Shown piece after piece: positions 1 through 9,142 of a stretch of 64,000 nt of DNA. Each line of letters begins with the position of its first letter. The stretch's first letter is position 1. The notes beneath the pieces were generated by a model. That model was not told the DNA's origin and did no database searches. It saw nothing but the letters and a program-made list of their open reading frames with translations. A program made the translations under genes and the position numbers. Origin of the DNA: RGIG3009 sp045653425 (GTDB lineage: Bacteria > Bacillota > Clostridia > Oscillospirales > Acutalibacteraceae); assembly GCA_045653425.1 (NCBI GenBank), contig JAZOLU010000027.1, positions 12,572 to 76,571 of the forward strand, given 5' to 3'.

Positions 1-46
1 GGAGCAACCCGCATATATTGGTAATTCCCAAGCCAACGCAATAACG

Positions 47-1132
47 TTAATATTTCACGGGGTTTGCGGTCAAGTATTTCTTTACCATCAACGCCACTTT
101 GAACACAATGGCATCGTCAAACTCGCGCAAATCCAACCCGGTCAGCCGCTTAGTTTTTTCCAAACGGTATACCAGCGTATTGCGGTGAATAAACAACCGT
201 CGCGACGTTTCCGACACGTTCAAATTGTTTTCAAAGAACCGCTGAATGGTGAACAACGTCTCCTGGTCCAGCGAATCAATCGAGCCGTTCTTAAACACTT
301 CGCGCAGGAACATCTCGCACAGGGTGGTGGGCAGCTGATAAATCAAACGAGCAATACCCAAATGGTCGTAGCTGACAATCGGCTTTTCGGTGTCAAACAC
401 CTTGCCCACTTCCAATGCAATCTGTGCTTCCTTAAACGAGCGTGCCAGCTCCTTAACGCCTTCCGCCGGCGTGCCGATACCCACACTTACCTGCGTGTAG
501 AACTCGCTTCCCAATGTGTCGGCAATGGACTGTGCCAGTTTTTCCAAATCCTTGGACTCCACCTTGGTGCGCAGTTCTTTTACCACGGCAATGTCGGTTT
601 CGCTGATATTTATTACAAAATCGCGATTCTTTTCCGGAAACAGATTTTGAATAACTTCAAACGCAGAAATCTCGGTGGCTGTGTGAATATGCACCAGCAA
701 CACCACACGGCTCACATCATCGCTGAAATGCAGTTCGCGCGCTTTTAAATAAATGTCGCCGGGCAAAATGTTATCCAAAATAATGTTTTTCACAAAATTG
801 CCGCGGTCATGTTTCTCATCATAATACAGCTTAATATTGGACAACGAGATGCTGAGCAACGTGGCGTATTTTTCCGCCTGCTCATCCTCGCCTTCCACAA
901 ACACAAAGTAATCCCCGTGCGGACGCGAACCAAAGCAACGGTAAGTATACCCATCCTGTTTTAACGTTTCCTGCGTGCTGAGCGAAACGCCCAACAATCC
1001 TTCGTAGGTTTCACCCATACGCCCCAAATCACTGCACGCCACCACGGCAAAAGTTTCATCAAGCACACCAAAGGTACGGTCAATAACCTCTTTCATTTGA
1101 TTGACAATTCCTAAAAACAAACGATTCGGCAT
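47..1132 (-). CDS. PucR/CdaR-type transcriptional regulator
   Basis: This is a 361-residue regulator of the PucR/CdaR group, whose members usually control sugar-acid, purine or amino-acid catabolism genes. The N-terminal ~270 residues form a sensory and GGDEF-like region with no recognisable catalytic motif. The C-terminal ~60 residues (about 295-350) match the PucR-type helix-turn-helix, including the run LFIHRNTLVYRLEK that is typical of the family. Three in-frame ATGs lie close together. I chose the third because AGGAG sits seven bases upstream of it; the longest reading begins at 1147. The gene is monocistronic in appearance and has its own promoter. The effector and targets cannot be read from the sequence. 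The adjacent sugar-ABC ATPase is a possible but unproven target. Confidence 0.8.
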   Translation of the reverse strand: MPNRLFLGIVNQMKEVIDRTFGVLDETFAVVACSDLGRMGETYEGLLGVSLSTQETLKQDGYTYRCFGSRPHGDYFVFVEGEDEQAEKYATLLSISLSNIKLYYDEKHDRGNFVKNIILDNILPGDIYLKARELHFSDDVSRVVLLVHIHTATEISAFEVIQNLFPEKNRDFVINISETDIAVVKELRTKVESKDLEKLAQSIADTLGSEFYTQVSVGIGTPAEGVKELARSFKEAQIALEVGKVFDTEKPIVSYDHLGIARLIYQLPTTLCEMFLREVFKNGSIDSLDQETLFTIQRFFENNLNVSETSRRLFIHRNTLVYRLEKTKRLTGLDLREFDDAIVFKVALMVKKYLTANPVKY

Positions 1133-1176
1133 AGTCATTCTCCTCATCCGTTAAAATTACAAAGACATATATACTC

Positions 1177-1205
1177 ATATTACACAATTTTGACGAAAAT
1201 TTCAA
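1177..1205 (-). promoter_or_regulatory. Sigma-A-type promoter of the PucR-type regulator
   Basis: Read on the minus strand, TTGAAA (1200-1205) and TAATAT (1177-1182) are separated by 17 bases in a very AT-rich stretch just upstream of the regulator start. Confidence 0.6.
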
Positions 1206-1304
1206 GGAAAAAAGCGAAATTTACTACGTAATTTTCAAAAATTAGCAGTTTGCCTTCTTTATCTGACCTGACAGACAGCCCGCGCACCCCCCGTATGCCG
1301 CCAT

Positions 1305-1342
1305 ATAAAAAAGCACCCACACATCGCTCGATGTGTGGGTGC
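1305..1342 (-). terminator. Rho-independent terminator after the ABC ATPase gene
   Basis: The arms GCACCCACACATC (1313-1325) and GATGTGTGGGTGC (1330-1342) are perfectly complementary. On the minus strand the hairpin is followed by a T-run (A6 at 1307-1312 on plus). It lies 12 bases beyond the stop codon of the sugar-ABC ATPase. Confidence 0.85.
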
Positions 1343-1353
1343 TTGGTTGGTGT

Positions 1354-2496
1354 TTAGTTGCAAATTGTTTGCTCGGTTTCCTTGTCAAACAGATGAATCT
1401 TGGTGTTGTCGATGACCATATCGATTTCATCGCCCGGACGAGCGGGGGAAGTCGGGTCGACACGCGCAGTGAGGTTGCTGCCTTCCACGTTGACATACAG
1501 GAAGATTTCGGCACCCATCATCTCGGTAACTTCTACCTTAGCGCGCATACGACAATCCTCGAACACTTCCAAGAAACGGGGTTCGTCGTGTACATCCTCA
1601 GGACGGATGCCCATAACCACTTCTTTGCCCACGTAGTTTTCCAAAACGCCGTCCTTGTTCTTGGATTGCGGCAACGGAATACGGTACTTAACACCTTTGC
1701 GGGTTTTGGTGTCTTCCGAGCCGAACTCGCAATAATAGGTGTCGCCATCTTTGCCGATAAGCACATCCACAAAGTTCATTTGCGGGCTGCCGATAAAGCC
1801 GGCCACGAACATATTGCACGGATTGAGGTACAAATTGTTCGGGCTGTCCACTTGCTGAATCAGACCGTCTTTCATAACCACAATGCGGTCACCCATCGTC
1901 ATAGCTTCGGTCTGGTCGTGGGTAACGTAAATGAACGTGGTGCCAAGTTTCTGGTGCAATTTGGAAATTTCGGTTCTCATTTGTGCACGCAACTTAGCGT
2001 CCAAGTTGGACAGCGGTTCGTCCAGCAAGAAAACTTTGGGCTCACGCACAATGGCACGACCCAACGCCACACGCTGACGCTGACCGCCGGACAATGCCTT
2101 CGGCTTTCTGTCGAGCAGGTGAGCAATGTCCAACACGCGGGCGGCTTCTTCCACGCGACGCTTGATTTCATCTTTCGGGGTTTTGCGAAGTTTCAGACCG
2201 AACGCCATGTTCTCGAACACGGTCATGTGCGGATACAACGCGTAGTTCTGGAACACCATCGCGATGTCGCGGTCTTTGGGGGCGATGTCGTTGACCAAAC
2301 GGTCGCCGATGTACAGTTCGCCGCTGGTGATTTCTTCCAAGCCGGCAATCATACGCAAAGTGGTGGATTTACCGCAACCGGAAGGACCAACCAAAATGAT
2401 GAATTCTTGGTCCTTGATTTCCAAGTTAAAATCGGAAACCGCAACCACGCCGCCGGGGTACTTTTTGTAGATGTTTTTCAAGGATAAGCTTGCCAT
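1354..2496 (-). CDS. Carbohydrate ABC transporter ATP-binding protein (UgpC/MsmK/MalK type)
   Basis: This 380-residue cytoplasmic ATPase powers import by CUT1-family sugar or glycerol-phosphate ABC transporters. All nucleotide-binding motifs are intact: Walker A GPSGCGKST at 37-45, Q-loop Q83, signature LSGGQ at 135-139, Walker B LLDEP at 157-161 and the switch His193 in VTHDQTEA. A C-terminal TOBE/regulatory domain (about 240-375) gives the usual family length. The ATG follows GGAGG by seven bases. No permease or binding-protein genes adjoin it. In Firmicutes such orphan ATPases (MsmX/MsmK) often serve several sugar importers encoded elsewhere, and I infer that role here. Substrate is not predictable from sequence alone. 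Confidence 0.9.
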   Translation of the reverse strand: MASLSLKNIYKKYPGGVVAVSDFNLEIKDQEFIILVGPSGCGKSTTLRMIAGLEEITSGELYIGDRLVNDIAPKDRDIAMVFQNYALYPHMTVFENMAFGLKLRKTPKDEIKRRVEEAARVLDIAHLLDRKPKALSGGQRQRVALGRAIVREPKVFLLDEPLSNLDAKLRAQMRTEISKLHQKLGTTFIYVTHDQTEAMTMGDRIVVMKDGLIQQVDSPNNLYLNPCNMFVAGFIGSPQMNFVDVLIGKDGDTYYCEFGSEDTKTRKGVKYRIPLPQSKNKDGVLENYVGKEVVMGIRPEDVHDEPRFLEVFEDCRMRAKVEVTEMMGAEIFLYVNVEGSNLTARVDPTSPARPGDEIDMVIDNTKIHLFDKETEQTICN

Positions 2497-2600
2497 TTTA
2501 CAACCTCCATATTCTCGTAGGATTCCTATACAATGCCACTGTTACACAAATCTTGACTTCTATATTGTATCAGAAAATTTTTGTTTTTACTACTGCCATA

Positions 2601-3362
2601 TTACACAAACTTTTTATCAGAATTCTGTCGGTGTTGAACAAAATTTGCCGATTTAACCAATTCTTGTATCTCATCGTCGGTTAGTAATCGGCTTTCCCCC
2701 TCGGAAAGTGCAGTATCCAACACCAACGGGCCTATGGCTACCCGTTTCAGCCACAAGACGCCGCGGTCCACCGTGCCGAACATCCGCTTAATCTGGTGAT
2801 ACCGTCCTTCGGTAATGCCAATTTCTACCAGTGGTTGCTCGCCGTCCTCCACCACGTGTACGGTGGCAGGACGGCAACGCGTGCCGTCCGCCAATACAAT
2901 TTCTCCTGCAAAAAGACGACAGTGTTCCTCCGTAATTGGACCATCCAGCCGCACCAAATACCGTTTTACAATATCCCGCTTTGGTGCCAGCAAACGATGC
3001 GCAAATGCGCCGTCGTCGGTAAGCAATACCAGCCCCACGGAATCCTTGTCCAGCCGCCCGGCGGGAAACAGCCCCTTGCGCCGCAACGCAGGGGGTAACA
3101 AATCCACCACCGTGGGCACTTTTGGGTCACGCGAGACACACAAAACCCCCGCCGGTTTGTTTAACATCACATACACAAACCGTTGATAGCCCAGTTCCTC
3201 ACCCGCTACCGCAATGCAGCACACATCGGCATCCACCTTGCGCGCCGGGTCGCGGCAGACTTCGCCGTCCACCGTCACTTGTCCCGACCGTACCAGCCGC
3301 ACCGTTTCACTGCGGCTTCGCGTGCCTTGCGAGGCAATTACCTTATCCAATCGCTGCATCAT
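2601..3362 (-). CDS. Pseudouridine synthase, RsuA/RluB/RluF family
   Basis: A 253-residue RNA pseudouridine synthase. An S4 RNA-binding domain occupies residues 1-60, with the characteristic start RLDKVIASQG. The catalytic domain contains the family motif GRLDKDS at 102-108, in which Asp105 should be the nucleophile, followed by GLVLLTDDG. The overall length and the motif order match RsuA/YtzG-type enzymes that modify 16S rRNA, but RluB-type 23S specificity cannot be excluded. The start ATG is preceded by GGAG nine bases upstream, and the gene follows the DUF4830-like gene by only 12 bases, so the two are probably cotranscribed. Confidence 0.88.
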   Translation of the reverse strand: MMQRLDKVIASQGTRSRSETVRLVRSGQVTVDGEVCRDPARKVDADVCCIAVAGEELGYQRFVYVMLNKPAGVLCVSRDPKVPTVVDLLPPALRRKGLFPAGRLDKDSVGLVLLTDDGAFAHRLLAPKRDIVKRYLVRLDGPITEEHCRLFAGEIVLADGTRCRPATVHVVEDGEQPLVEIGITEGRYHQIKRMFGTVDRGVLWLKRVAIGPLVLDTALSEGESRLLTDDEIQELVKSANFVQHRQNSDKKFV

Positions 3363-3374
3363 TGTTTGTTACTC

Positions 3375-3842
3375 CTATCCGGTTATTAACGGTTGTTCAA
3401 ACCCATCCGGCGCGGTAGAGGAAATATCTCCCGCTATCACGCGGTTACGATACACGTACATACGTGCCAGCACGGTACCTTCGGCATCGGCATTGGTTAC
3501 GGTATAGGTATAACATTTCACCCGCTTGCCGCCGTAATCGGTAAGTCCCAACCCCGCCGGTGTTTGCAGTGCGTCGTACGCGCGAAGCGCCTCGTCCGGT
3601 TCATCCGGCAGGCGAATTTCCTCCACCTGTTCGCTGTTTGGTTGAACCTCGTGCCCCAAATCGCGCAATAACTGCAACCGTTCCTCGGCGGAGCGCACCG
3701 TTAAACTCACCGCGCGCGCATTGGTTGCCGCGCGCGGTGACGGAATGGCCACCGCACACACCAACGCCGCCGTTACTGCCACGGCACCAACCGCTGCCGC
3801 CAACACTTGCTTTCGGCCTGCTTTTACAGAAAATACAAACAT
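3375..3842 (-). CDS. DUF4830-like membrane-anchored protein of unknown function
   Basis: A 155-residue protein with a basic N-terminus, one hydrophobic segment (about residues 13-34) and an extracytoplasmic C-terminal domain. The C-terminal half (LQTPAGLGLTDYGGKRVK, then YTYTVTN, then a short strand ending GGF-like) resembles DUF4830, a Firmicutes domain of unknown function. The predicted topology is a signal anchor or signal peptide with the domain outside the membrane. The ribosome-binding site is weak (GGGTGT). It sits between an M24 peptidase and a pseudouridine synthase gene, which says little about function. Confidence 0.65.
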   Translation of the reverse strand: MFVFSVKAGRKQVLAAAVGAVAVTAALVCAVAIPSPRAATNARAVSLTVRSAEERLQLLRDLGHEVQPNSEQVEEIRLPDEPDEALRAYDALQTPAGLGLTDYGGKRVKCYTYTVTNADAEGTVLARMYVYRNRVIAGDISSTAPDGFEQPLITG

Positions 3843-3898
3843 ACACCCACATCCCGTCCACTCATTTGGTACACTGTATGCGGGAATGTAGGGTCATA

Positions 3899-4969
3899 TT
3901 ACAAACAAAGTAAGTCTTTGGGCACGTGGGTTAGGTTGCGTATGCCGGTGTCGGTAATTAACACCATATCCTCAATACGCACGCCCAACCGTCCCGCCAC
4001 GTAAATACCGGGCTCTACCGTTACCACGTTTCCTGCCTGCAAACGTGCTTCCCCCGCACGGGAGGATAACCGCGGGGATTCGTGAATTTCCACGCCCACA
4101 CCGTGCCCCGTGCCGTGACCAAAGCAATCGCCGTAGCCCGCTTGCTCAATAACACGGCGCGCCGCGGTATCACCTTCGGTACAGAGCAATCCCGCGCGCA
4201 AAGAGGATAACGCCGCCTCTTGTGCGGCTAACACGGTTTGGTATACCGCGCGTTGCTCATCACTCACCTCTCCCAGTGCCACGGTACGGGTCATATCCGC
4301 GTGGTATCCGTTTACCACGGCACCAAAATCCAGGGTGAGAAACTCGCCGCGGCACAACGGCTTATCCGACGGAATCCCGTGCGGTTGCGCACCGTTCACA
4401 CCGGAAACCGCAATTACATCAAACGCCATACGTTGAGCACCGTTGTGCCGCATAAACATCTCCAATTCCAACGCCACCTCGCGCTCGGTCACGCCTTCGC
4501 GAATGTAGGATAAAATGTGAGAAAAGCCCGCCTCCGTAATGGCTTGCGCCCGCTCAATTTCGGCAATTTCCGCCGCGCTTTTCACCGCGCGCATGGCACA
4601 AAGTTGCTCGTCCAACGCGCATCCGTCATCCACGGTAACGCCGACAAGCGCCGCCCGCAACCGTGCGGCTTGCGCCGCCGTGGTTTGCGTATTTTCAATG
4701 AGCAAGGTGTGCACGCCGTGGTACGCAAGCAATTCGCTTACCGTTTCCGTTAATTTGGTGACACAACGACACTCCGCACCGCGCACGGTGTGTTGCGCCA
4801 ATTCGATATAGCGAAAATCCGTTAAAAAATAGCACGTGTCTGCCGTGACCAACACCCAACTGTCCCCCGACGGGAACCCCGTTAAATAACACAAATGGTG
4901 CGGGGCGTTAATGAGAGCCGCCGCGTTGTTAGGCAGCCACGCCGCCAGTGTGCGCAAACGTTCCGTCAT
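3899..4969 (-). CDS. M24-family aminopeptidase (Xaa-Pro aminopeptidase/dipeptidase type)
   Basis: A 356-residue metallopeptidase expected to release N-terminal residues next to proline. It has a creatinase-like N-terminal domain (1-125) and a pita-bread catalytic domain (130-356). All five dinuclear-metal ligands are visible: Asp214 and Asp225 in LDFGAVVNGYHAD, His289 in GHGTGHG, Glu319 in VEPG and Glu333 in RIED. The start ATG overlaps the stop of the upstream TIM-barrel gene as ATGA, so translation is likely coupled. The enzyme is cytoplasmic because no signal peptide is present. PepQ-like and PepP-like roles cannot be separated by eye. Confidence 0.88.
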   Translation of the reverse strand: MTERLRTLAAWLPNNAAALINAPHHLCYLTGFPSGDSWVLVTADTCYFLTDFRYIELAQHTVRGAECRCVTKLTETVSELLAYHGVHTLLIENTQTTAAQAARLRAALVGVTVDDGCALDEQLCAMRAVKSAAEIAEIERAQAITEAGFSHILSYIREGVTEREVALELEMFMRHNGAQRMAFDVIAVSGVNGAQPHGIPSDKPLCRGEFLTLDFGAVVNGYHADMTRTVALGEVSDEQRAVYQTVLAAQEAALSSLRAGLLCTEGDTAARRVIEQAGYGDCFGHGTGHGVGVEIHESPRLSSRAGEARLQAGNVVTVEPGIYVAGRLGVRIEDMVLITDTGIRNLTHVPKDLLCL

Positions 4970-5823
4970 ACCGCTGCCCCACTTTCGTACAGTGCCTGTA
5001 AGGTGACCGCGTCCGCCGCCTGTGTGCCGTCCGACTCACAAATAAACGTGGGGGTAAGCCCCCGCTCGCGCACCAATGCCATTAGCGGCGCCGGTTCGGG
5101 GCCGTAAACTTCATCCGCAAACGTTAAATGCCGTTTTTCGCCGCCTTTGGTATATTCAATTTTGGAAAAATGCGCGTGGAACCGTGCGCCGCGCTCGGCA
5201 CCCAATTCGTTATGCAAGCGGTCCAGCGCCGCCGCAAACGCCTCCCGCGTGTTTAAGCCACCCTGCGTGCGGCTGTTCAAATGTCCAAAATCCACGCACG
5301 GTAAAAAGCGGTCATCCACACGGCAAAACTGCAACACCTCATCCAAATCGCCCAACTGGTTAATTTTTCCCATTGTTTCGGGACAAATATGGATGTGAGA
5401 CAACCCCTCGCTGTCCAACGCCTCTTGCGCGCGACGCAAGGTGTGCGCCGCCAATGCCGTTGCCTCGTTGCGGGAAAGCCCGCCCAAACCGCCGGGATGT
5501 GCTACAATACGGTCGCCACCCATAAGTGCCACTGCACGCGCACTTTCCAAAATATAACGAATAGAATTATCACGCTTGTCCGGTTCGGCAGAAGCCAGCG
5601 AAATGAAATACGGCGCGTGCAGCGATATCTGAATATCGTACTTTGCCGCTTCGGCTGCCAACGCGCGCGCCGTATCCTCCGACACGCGCACGCCCCGTCC
5701 GCATTGGTACTCATACGCCGTTAGCCCCAGCGAATGTAACCACGCGGGGGCTTGTACTGTGGCTTTGTTGCCCGCTTCATAAAACGCGTCCGCGTTGCCG
5801 GCGGGGCCGAATCGTGCCATCAT
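4966..5823 (-). CDS. AP endonuclease 2 family TIM-barrel protein (endonuclease IV-like)
   Basis: A 285-residue TIM-barrel protein related to endonuclease IV (Nfo) and sugar-phosphate isomerases. Metal-binding elements typical of the fold are visible in order: SLHAPY, VAHPGG, CPETMGK, CVDFGHLN and HAHFSKIEY, ending with FICES. These are the His/Glu/Asp clusters that bind three zinc ions in Nfo. The likely role is repair of abasic sites, but an isomerase-like activity is possible because the protein resembles the divergent, endonuclease IV-like clostridial group. The start ATG overlaps the yqeG stop (ATGA) and has a strong GGAGGAG seven bases upstream. Confidence 0.75.
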   Translation of the reverse strand: MMARFGPAGNADAFYEAGNKATVQAPAWLHSLGLTAYEYQCGRGVRVSEDTARALAAEAAKYDIQISLHAPYFISLASAEPDKRDNSIRYILESARAVALMGGDRIVAHPGGLGGLSRNEATALAAHTLRRAQEALDSEGLSHIHICPETMGKINQLGDLDEVLQFCRVDDRFLPCVDFGHLNSRTQGGLNTREAFAAALDRLHNELGAERGARFHAHFSKIEYTKGGEKRHLTFADEVYGPEPAPLMALVRERGLTPTFICESDGTQAADAVTLQALYESGAAV

Positions 5824-6323
5824 TGCGATTCCTCCTCCCGCAGTTTGCGGCGAATGGGACGTTCCCACACCCGCCGCCATTGCAAAAACGGTTTGCCGTG
5901 TTCTTTTTGAATGGGGTCAAGCAAAATGCAGGGAAAGCCGCCCAGGTTTGCCCCTAACACATCCGTGAAAATTTGGTCGCCCACCGCGGCACACTGCCGA
6001 CGGGGTAACCCCAACCGCCTCGCCGCCCGCCAAAATCCAAGCGGTGACGGTTTGCACGACAATGACAAATGTTGCAACCCCAGTTGCCGAGCAAACGGCT
6101 CTACCCGCCATTCCCACGAATTGGATACCACCGTGAGCGCAATGCCCGCCGCTTTCATTTGTTCCAGCCACGCCGCAATATCCGGCGCTAAATATTGGCT
6201 GTGATGCACCGTGAGCGTGTTGTCCACGTCCAGAAACAACCCACGTACACCAAGTGCTTTCAAATCGTCCAGCGTAATATCCGTAATGCGGTGACGGTAT
6301 AATTTAGGATACAACAGCGTCAT
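5820..6323 (-). CDS. yqeG: YqeG family HAD IIIA-type phosphatase
   Basis: A 167-residue HAD-superfamily phosphatase of the YqeG group. HAD motif I appears as LFLDVDNTL near residues 30-38. Motif II is TVVSNSW, and the region around CKPSPLGF gives the conserved Lys. Motif III-like AAVGDQIFTDVLGAN supplies the acidic metal ligands. YqeG proteins are conserved in Firmicutes near ribosome-biogenesis genes, and their substrate is not established here. I set the start at the ATG with AAAGGAGG seven bases upstream; a longer reading from 6350 lacks such a site. It is the first gene of the series reading yqeG, TIM-barrel protein, M24 peptidase. Confidence 0.85.
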   Translation of the reverse strand: MTLLYPKLYRHRITDITLDDLKALGVRGLFLDVDNTLTVHHSQYLAPDIAAWLEQMKAAGIALTVVSNSWEWRVEPFARQLGLQHLSLSCKPSPLGFWRAARRLGLPRRQCAAVGDQIFTDVLGANLGGFPCILLDPIQKEHGKPFLQWRRVWERPIRRKLREEESQ

Positions 6324-6357
6324 TTCTGCGCCTCCTTTTACCATAAACATAGAAACA

Positions 6358-6383
6358 AAAAACGGGCGTATAGCCCGTTTTTT
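6358..6383. terminator. Bidirectional terminator between rpsU and yqeG
   Basis: AACGGGC (6361-6367) pairs with GCCCGTT (6373-6379). An A-run precedes and a T-run follows, so it can end transcription in either direction. On the minus strand it lies directly after the rpsU stop. Confidence 0.85.
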
Positions 6384-6385
6384 GG

Positions 6386-6562
6386 TTATTTGAACTTTCT
6401 CTTACGAGCGGCCTCGGACTTCTTCTTGCGTTTCACGGAAGGCTTCTCGTAGTGCTCGCGCTTGCGCACCTCGGCGAGGACACCGGAACGGGCACAGGAC
6501 TTCTTCCAACGGCGCAGAGCGCTGTCCAGAGATTCGTTCTCTTTGACTTTGACCTCTGACAT
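6386..6562 (-). CDS. rpsU: 30S ribosomal protein S21
   Basis: A 58-residue basic protein with the standard S21 opening (SEVKVKENESLDSALRRWK) and a Lys/Arg-rich tail. S21 is a small-subunit protein that assists base pairing between the Shine-Dalgarno element and 16S rRNA during initiation. The start ATG is preceded by GGAGGGA, which fixes it against a longer in-frame reading up to 6658. It has its own strong promoter and a terminator, so it is a one-gene transcript. Confidence 0.97.
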   Translation of the reverse strand: MSEVKVKENESLDSALRRWKKSCARSGVLAEVRKREHYEKPSVKRKKKSEAARKRKFK

Positions 6563-6629
6563 TCTTATTCCCTCCCTCCGCCTGATAGCAGGGGTTTTTC
6601 GTTTCGTGCAGATACAACGATACCCATTG

Positions 6630-6658
6630 AGTATACAACAAAATAGTGCCGCCGTCAA
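6630..6658 (-). promoter_or_regulatory. Strong sigma-A promoter of rpsU
   Basis: On the minus strand, TTGACG (6653-6658) and TATACT (6630-6635) are 17 bases apart, about 70 bases upstream of the rpsU start. Confidence 0.75.
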
Positions 6659-6724
6659 GTGCTTTGTGAAAATTTCCTACAACGTTTTATCATCTTTCGG
6701 GTGAACCCTGTCATGCACGGTGCC

Positions 6725-9142
6725 TTACAGTTTCACTACCAAATTCACCAGCCGGCCCGGTACATACAATTCCTTGACCAGTTGTTTGCCATCCAGTTCT
6801 TGCGCAACGCGCTCCTGCGATTTGGCAACCGCCAACACATCTGCCGCGTCGCTGTCCGCCGACACGGTAATACGGGTACGCACTTTTCCGTTAACCTGTA
6901 CCACAATCTCTACCGTATCCTCCACGCACTTGGCGGGGTCGAACACCGGCCATGGCGTGTATGCCAATTCCGTTTGGTGACCCAGCATTTCCCACAATTC
7001 CTCTGTCATATGCGGCGCAAAGGGATTGAGCAACTGTACCAGCACCGCGTATTCGGCGCGGGTAGCACCGCCGGCGGCGTTAAACTCGTTGAGCAACGCC
7101 ATCATAGCGGCAATGGCGGTATTAAACTTCAAATTCTCAATATCCTCGCCCACCTTGCGGATGGTCTTGTGGATAACCGCTTCCAGTGCGGGGCGAATGG
7201 TATCGCCCTCCACCAAGTGCTCGGACAACGCCCACACGCGCTCCAAGAAACGGCGCGAACCACGAATACTGTCGCTCGACCACGGCGCGGCTTTCTCAAA
7301 GTCACCGATAAACATTTCATACACACGCAAGGTGTCAGCCCCAAACTCGTTGACAATGTCATCGGGGTTGACCACGTTGCCGCGGGATTTGGACATTTTT
7401 TCGCCGTTTTCGCCCAAAATCATTCCGTGGCTGGTGCGCTTGGCATACGGTTCCGGCGTGGGGACCACGCCGATATCGTACAAGAATTTGTGCCAGAAAC
7501 GGCTGTACAGTAAGTGCAACGTGGTATGTTCCATACCGCCGTTGTACCAGTTTACCGGCATCCAGTAATTCAGCGCCTCGGGCGATGCCAATGCCTCGGT
7601 GTTGTGCGGGTCGCAATAGCGCAGGAAATACCACGAAGAACCCGCCCACTGCGGCATGGTATCGGTTTCGCGCTTGGCGGGTGCACCGCACTTGGGACAG
7701 GTGGTATTCACCCACTCATCCATTGCCGCCAGCGGCGATTCGCCGTTGTCGGTGGGCTCGTAACTGGCCACTTTCGGCAAGCGAATGGGCAACTGCTCCT
7801 CCGGCACTGCCACCTGTCCGCAATGCGGACAATGCACAATCGGAATGGGTTCGCCCCAATAACGCTGGCGGGAAAATACCCAGTCGCGCAGTTTGTAGTT
7901 GACTTTCGGCTCGCCGATGCCCTGCTTTTCCAAATACTCAATAATGGCGACTTTTGCTTCTTCCACGGACATGCCGTTGAGGAAGCCGGAGTTCACCATC
8001 ACGCCGGTGGCGCAGTCGGTAAATGCCTCCTGCTCCACGTTGCCGCCCTGCACCACTTCCACAATGGGCAGGTCAAAAGCACGGGCAAACTCCCAGTCGC
8101 GCGTGTCGTGCGCCGGCACCGCCATAATGGCACCCGTGCCATACGATACCAACACGTAATCCGAAATAAACACCGGAATTTCTGCGCCGTTTACGGGGTT
8201 AATGGCATTAACGCCGCATAACCGCACACCGGTTTTGTCCTTGGCTACTTCGGTGCGCTCAAAATCGGATTTGCGCGCCGCCGCTTCTTGATAAGTGCGT
8301 ACGTCGTCCGCGTTGGTGATTAACCCTTGCTCCACCCACGTTTGTACCAAAGGGTGTTCGGGCGACACTACCATATACGTAGCACCAAACAAGGTGTCGG
8401 GGCGGGTGGTGTATACCTCTATCGGGTCGCCCGCGGTAGTGGCAAAACGCACCTGAGCACCGGTGGAACGCCCAATCCAGTTAATCTGCTGAGCGCGCAC
8501 GCGGTCAGGATAATCCACCAACGACAAGTCGTCAATCAAGCGTTGCGCATAGGCAGTGATTTTTAACATCCACTGGCTTTTTACCTTGTGAACCACTTCG
8601 CCGCCGCACCGCTCGCACACGCCGCCGACCACTTCTTCGTTTGCCAGCACGCACTTGCAAGAAGTACACCAGTTTACCGCCATTTCCTTTTTATACGCCA
8701 ATCCCTGCTTGAATAATTGCAGGAAAATCCACTGTGTCCACTTATAATATGCCGGGTCGGTGGTGTTAATTTCCCGCGTCCAGTCAAACGAAAGACCCAA
8801 CCCCTGTAACTGCGCCTTAAACCGCGCCACGTTGTTTTTGGTTACTTCTTCGGGATGAATGTGATGTTGAATGGCAAAATTTTCGGTGGGTAAGCCAAAT
8901 GCGTCCCATCCCATAGGGTACAGCACATTGTACCCCTGCATCCGCCGTTTGCGCGCCACCACGTCCAATGCGGTGTATGAACGGGGATGTCCCACGTGCA
9001 ACCCTTGCCCCGACGGGTAAGGGAATTCCACCAGCGCAAAATACGCCGGTTTACTGTAATCGTTAGAGGCGGCAAAGGTGTTTTCCGTCTCCCACTTGTG
9101 CTGCCATTTCTTTTCAATAACAGCGGAATCAAACTTTTTCAT
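6725..9142 (-). CDS. leuS: Leucine-tRNA ligase
   Basis: An 805-residue class I aminoacyl-tRNA synthetase that charges tRNA-Leu. The ATP-binding HIGH-type motif is HVGH at 49-52, and the KMSKS loop is intact near residue 580. A CP1 editing insertion (about 220-400) contains the threonine-rich TTRPDTLFGAT segment used to clear mischarged amino acids. CxxC pairs in the synthetic part (CTSC with CERC; CPHC and CPKC) suggest zinc knuckles. Length is normal for bacterial LeuRS. The start ATG lies inside the end of rsfS (14-base overlap), which indicates coupled translation at the end of the yqeK-LCP-rsfS series. Confidence 0.97.
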   Translation of the reverse strand: MKKFDSAVIEKKWQHKWETENTFAASNDYSKPAYFALVEFPYPSGQGLHVGHPRSYTALDVVARKRRMQGYNVLYPMGWDAFGLPTENFAIQHHIHPEEVTKNNVARFKAQLQGLGLSFDWTREINTTDPAYYKWTQWIFLQLFKQGLAYKKEMAVNWCTSCKCVLANEEVVGGVCERCGGEVVHKVKSQWMLKITAYAQRLIDDLSLVDYPDRVRAQQINWIGRSTGAQVRFATTAGDPIEVYTTRPDTLFGATYMVVSPEHPLVQTWVEQGLITNADDVRTYQEAAARKSDFERTEVAKDKTGVRLCGVNAINPVNGAEIPVFISDYVLVSYGTGAIMAVPAHDTRDWEFARAFDLPIVEVVQGGNVEQEAFTDCATGVMVNSGFLNGMSVEEAKVAIIEYLEKQGIGEPKVNYKLRDWVFSRQRYWGEPIPIVHCPHCGQVAVPEEQLPIRLPKVASYEPTDNGESPLAAMDEWVNTTCPKCGAPAKRETDTMPQWAGSSWYFLRYCDPHNTEALASPEALNYWMPVNWYNGGMEHTTLHLLYSRFWHKFLYDIGVVPTPEPYAKRTSHGMILGENGEKMSKSRGNVVNPDDIVNEFGADTLRVYEMFIGDFEKAAPWSSDSIRGSRRFLERVWALSEHLVEGDTIRPALEAVIHKTIRKVGEDIENLKFNTAIAAMMALLNEFNAAGGATRAEYAVLVQLLNPFAPHMTEELWEMLGHQTELAYTPWPVFDPAKCVEDTVEIVVQVNGKVRTRITVSADSDAADVLAVAKSQERVAQELDGKQLVKELYVPGRLVNLVVKL

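Noticed and set aside
1333..2487. 384-codon plus-strand open frame opposite the sugar-ABC ATPase
   Set aside because: The minus-strand product carries every ATPase motif; the antisense frame has none and lacks a ribosome-binding site.
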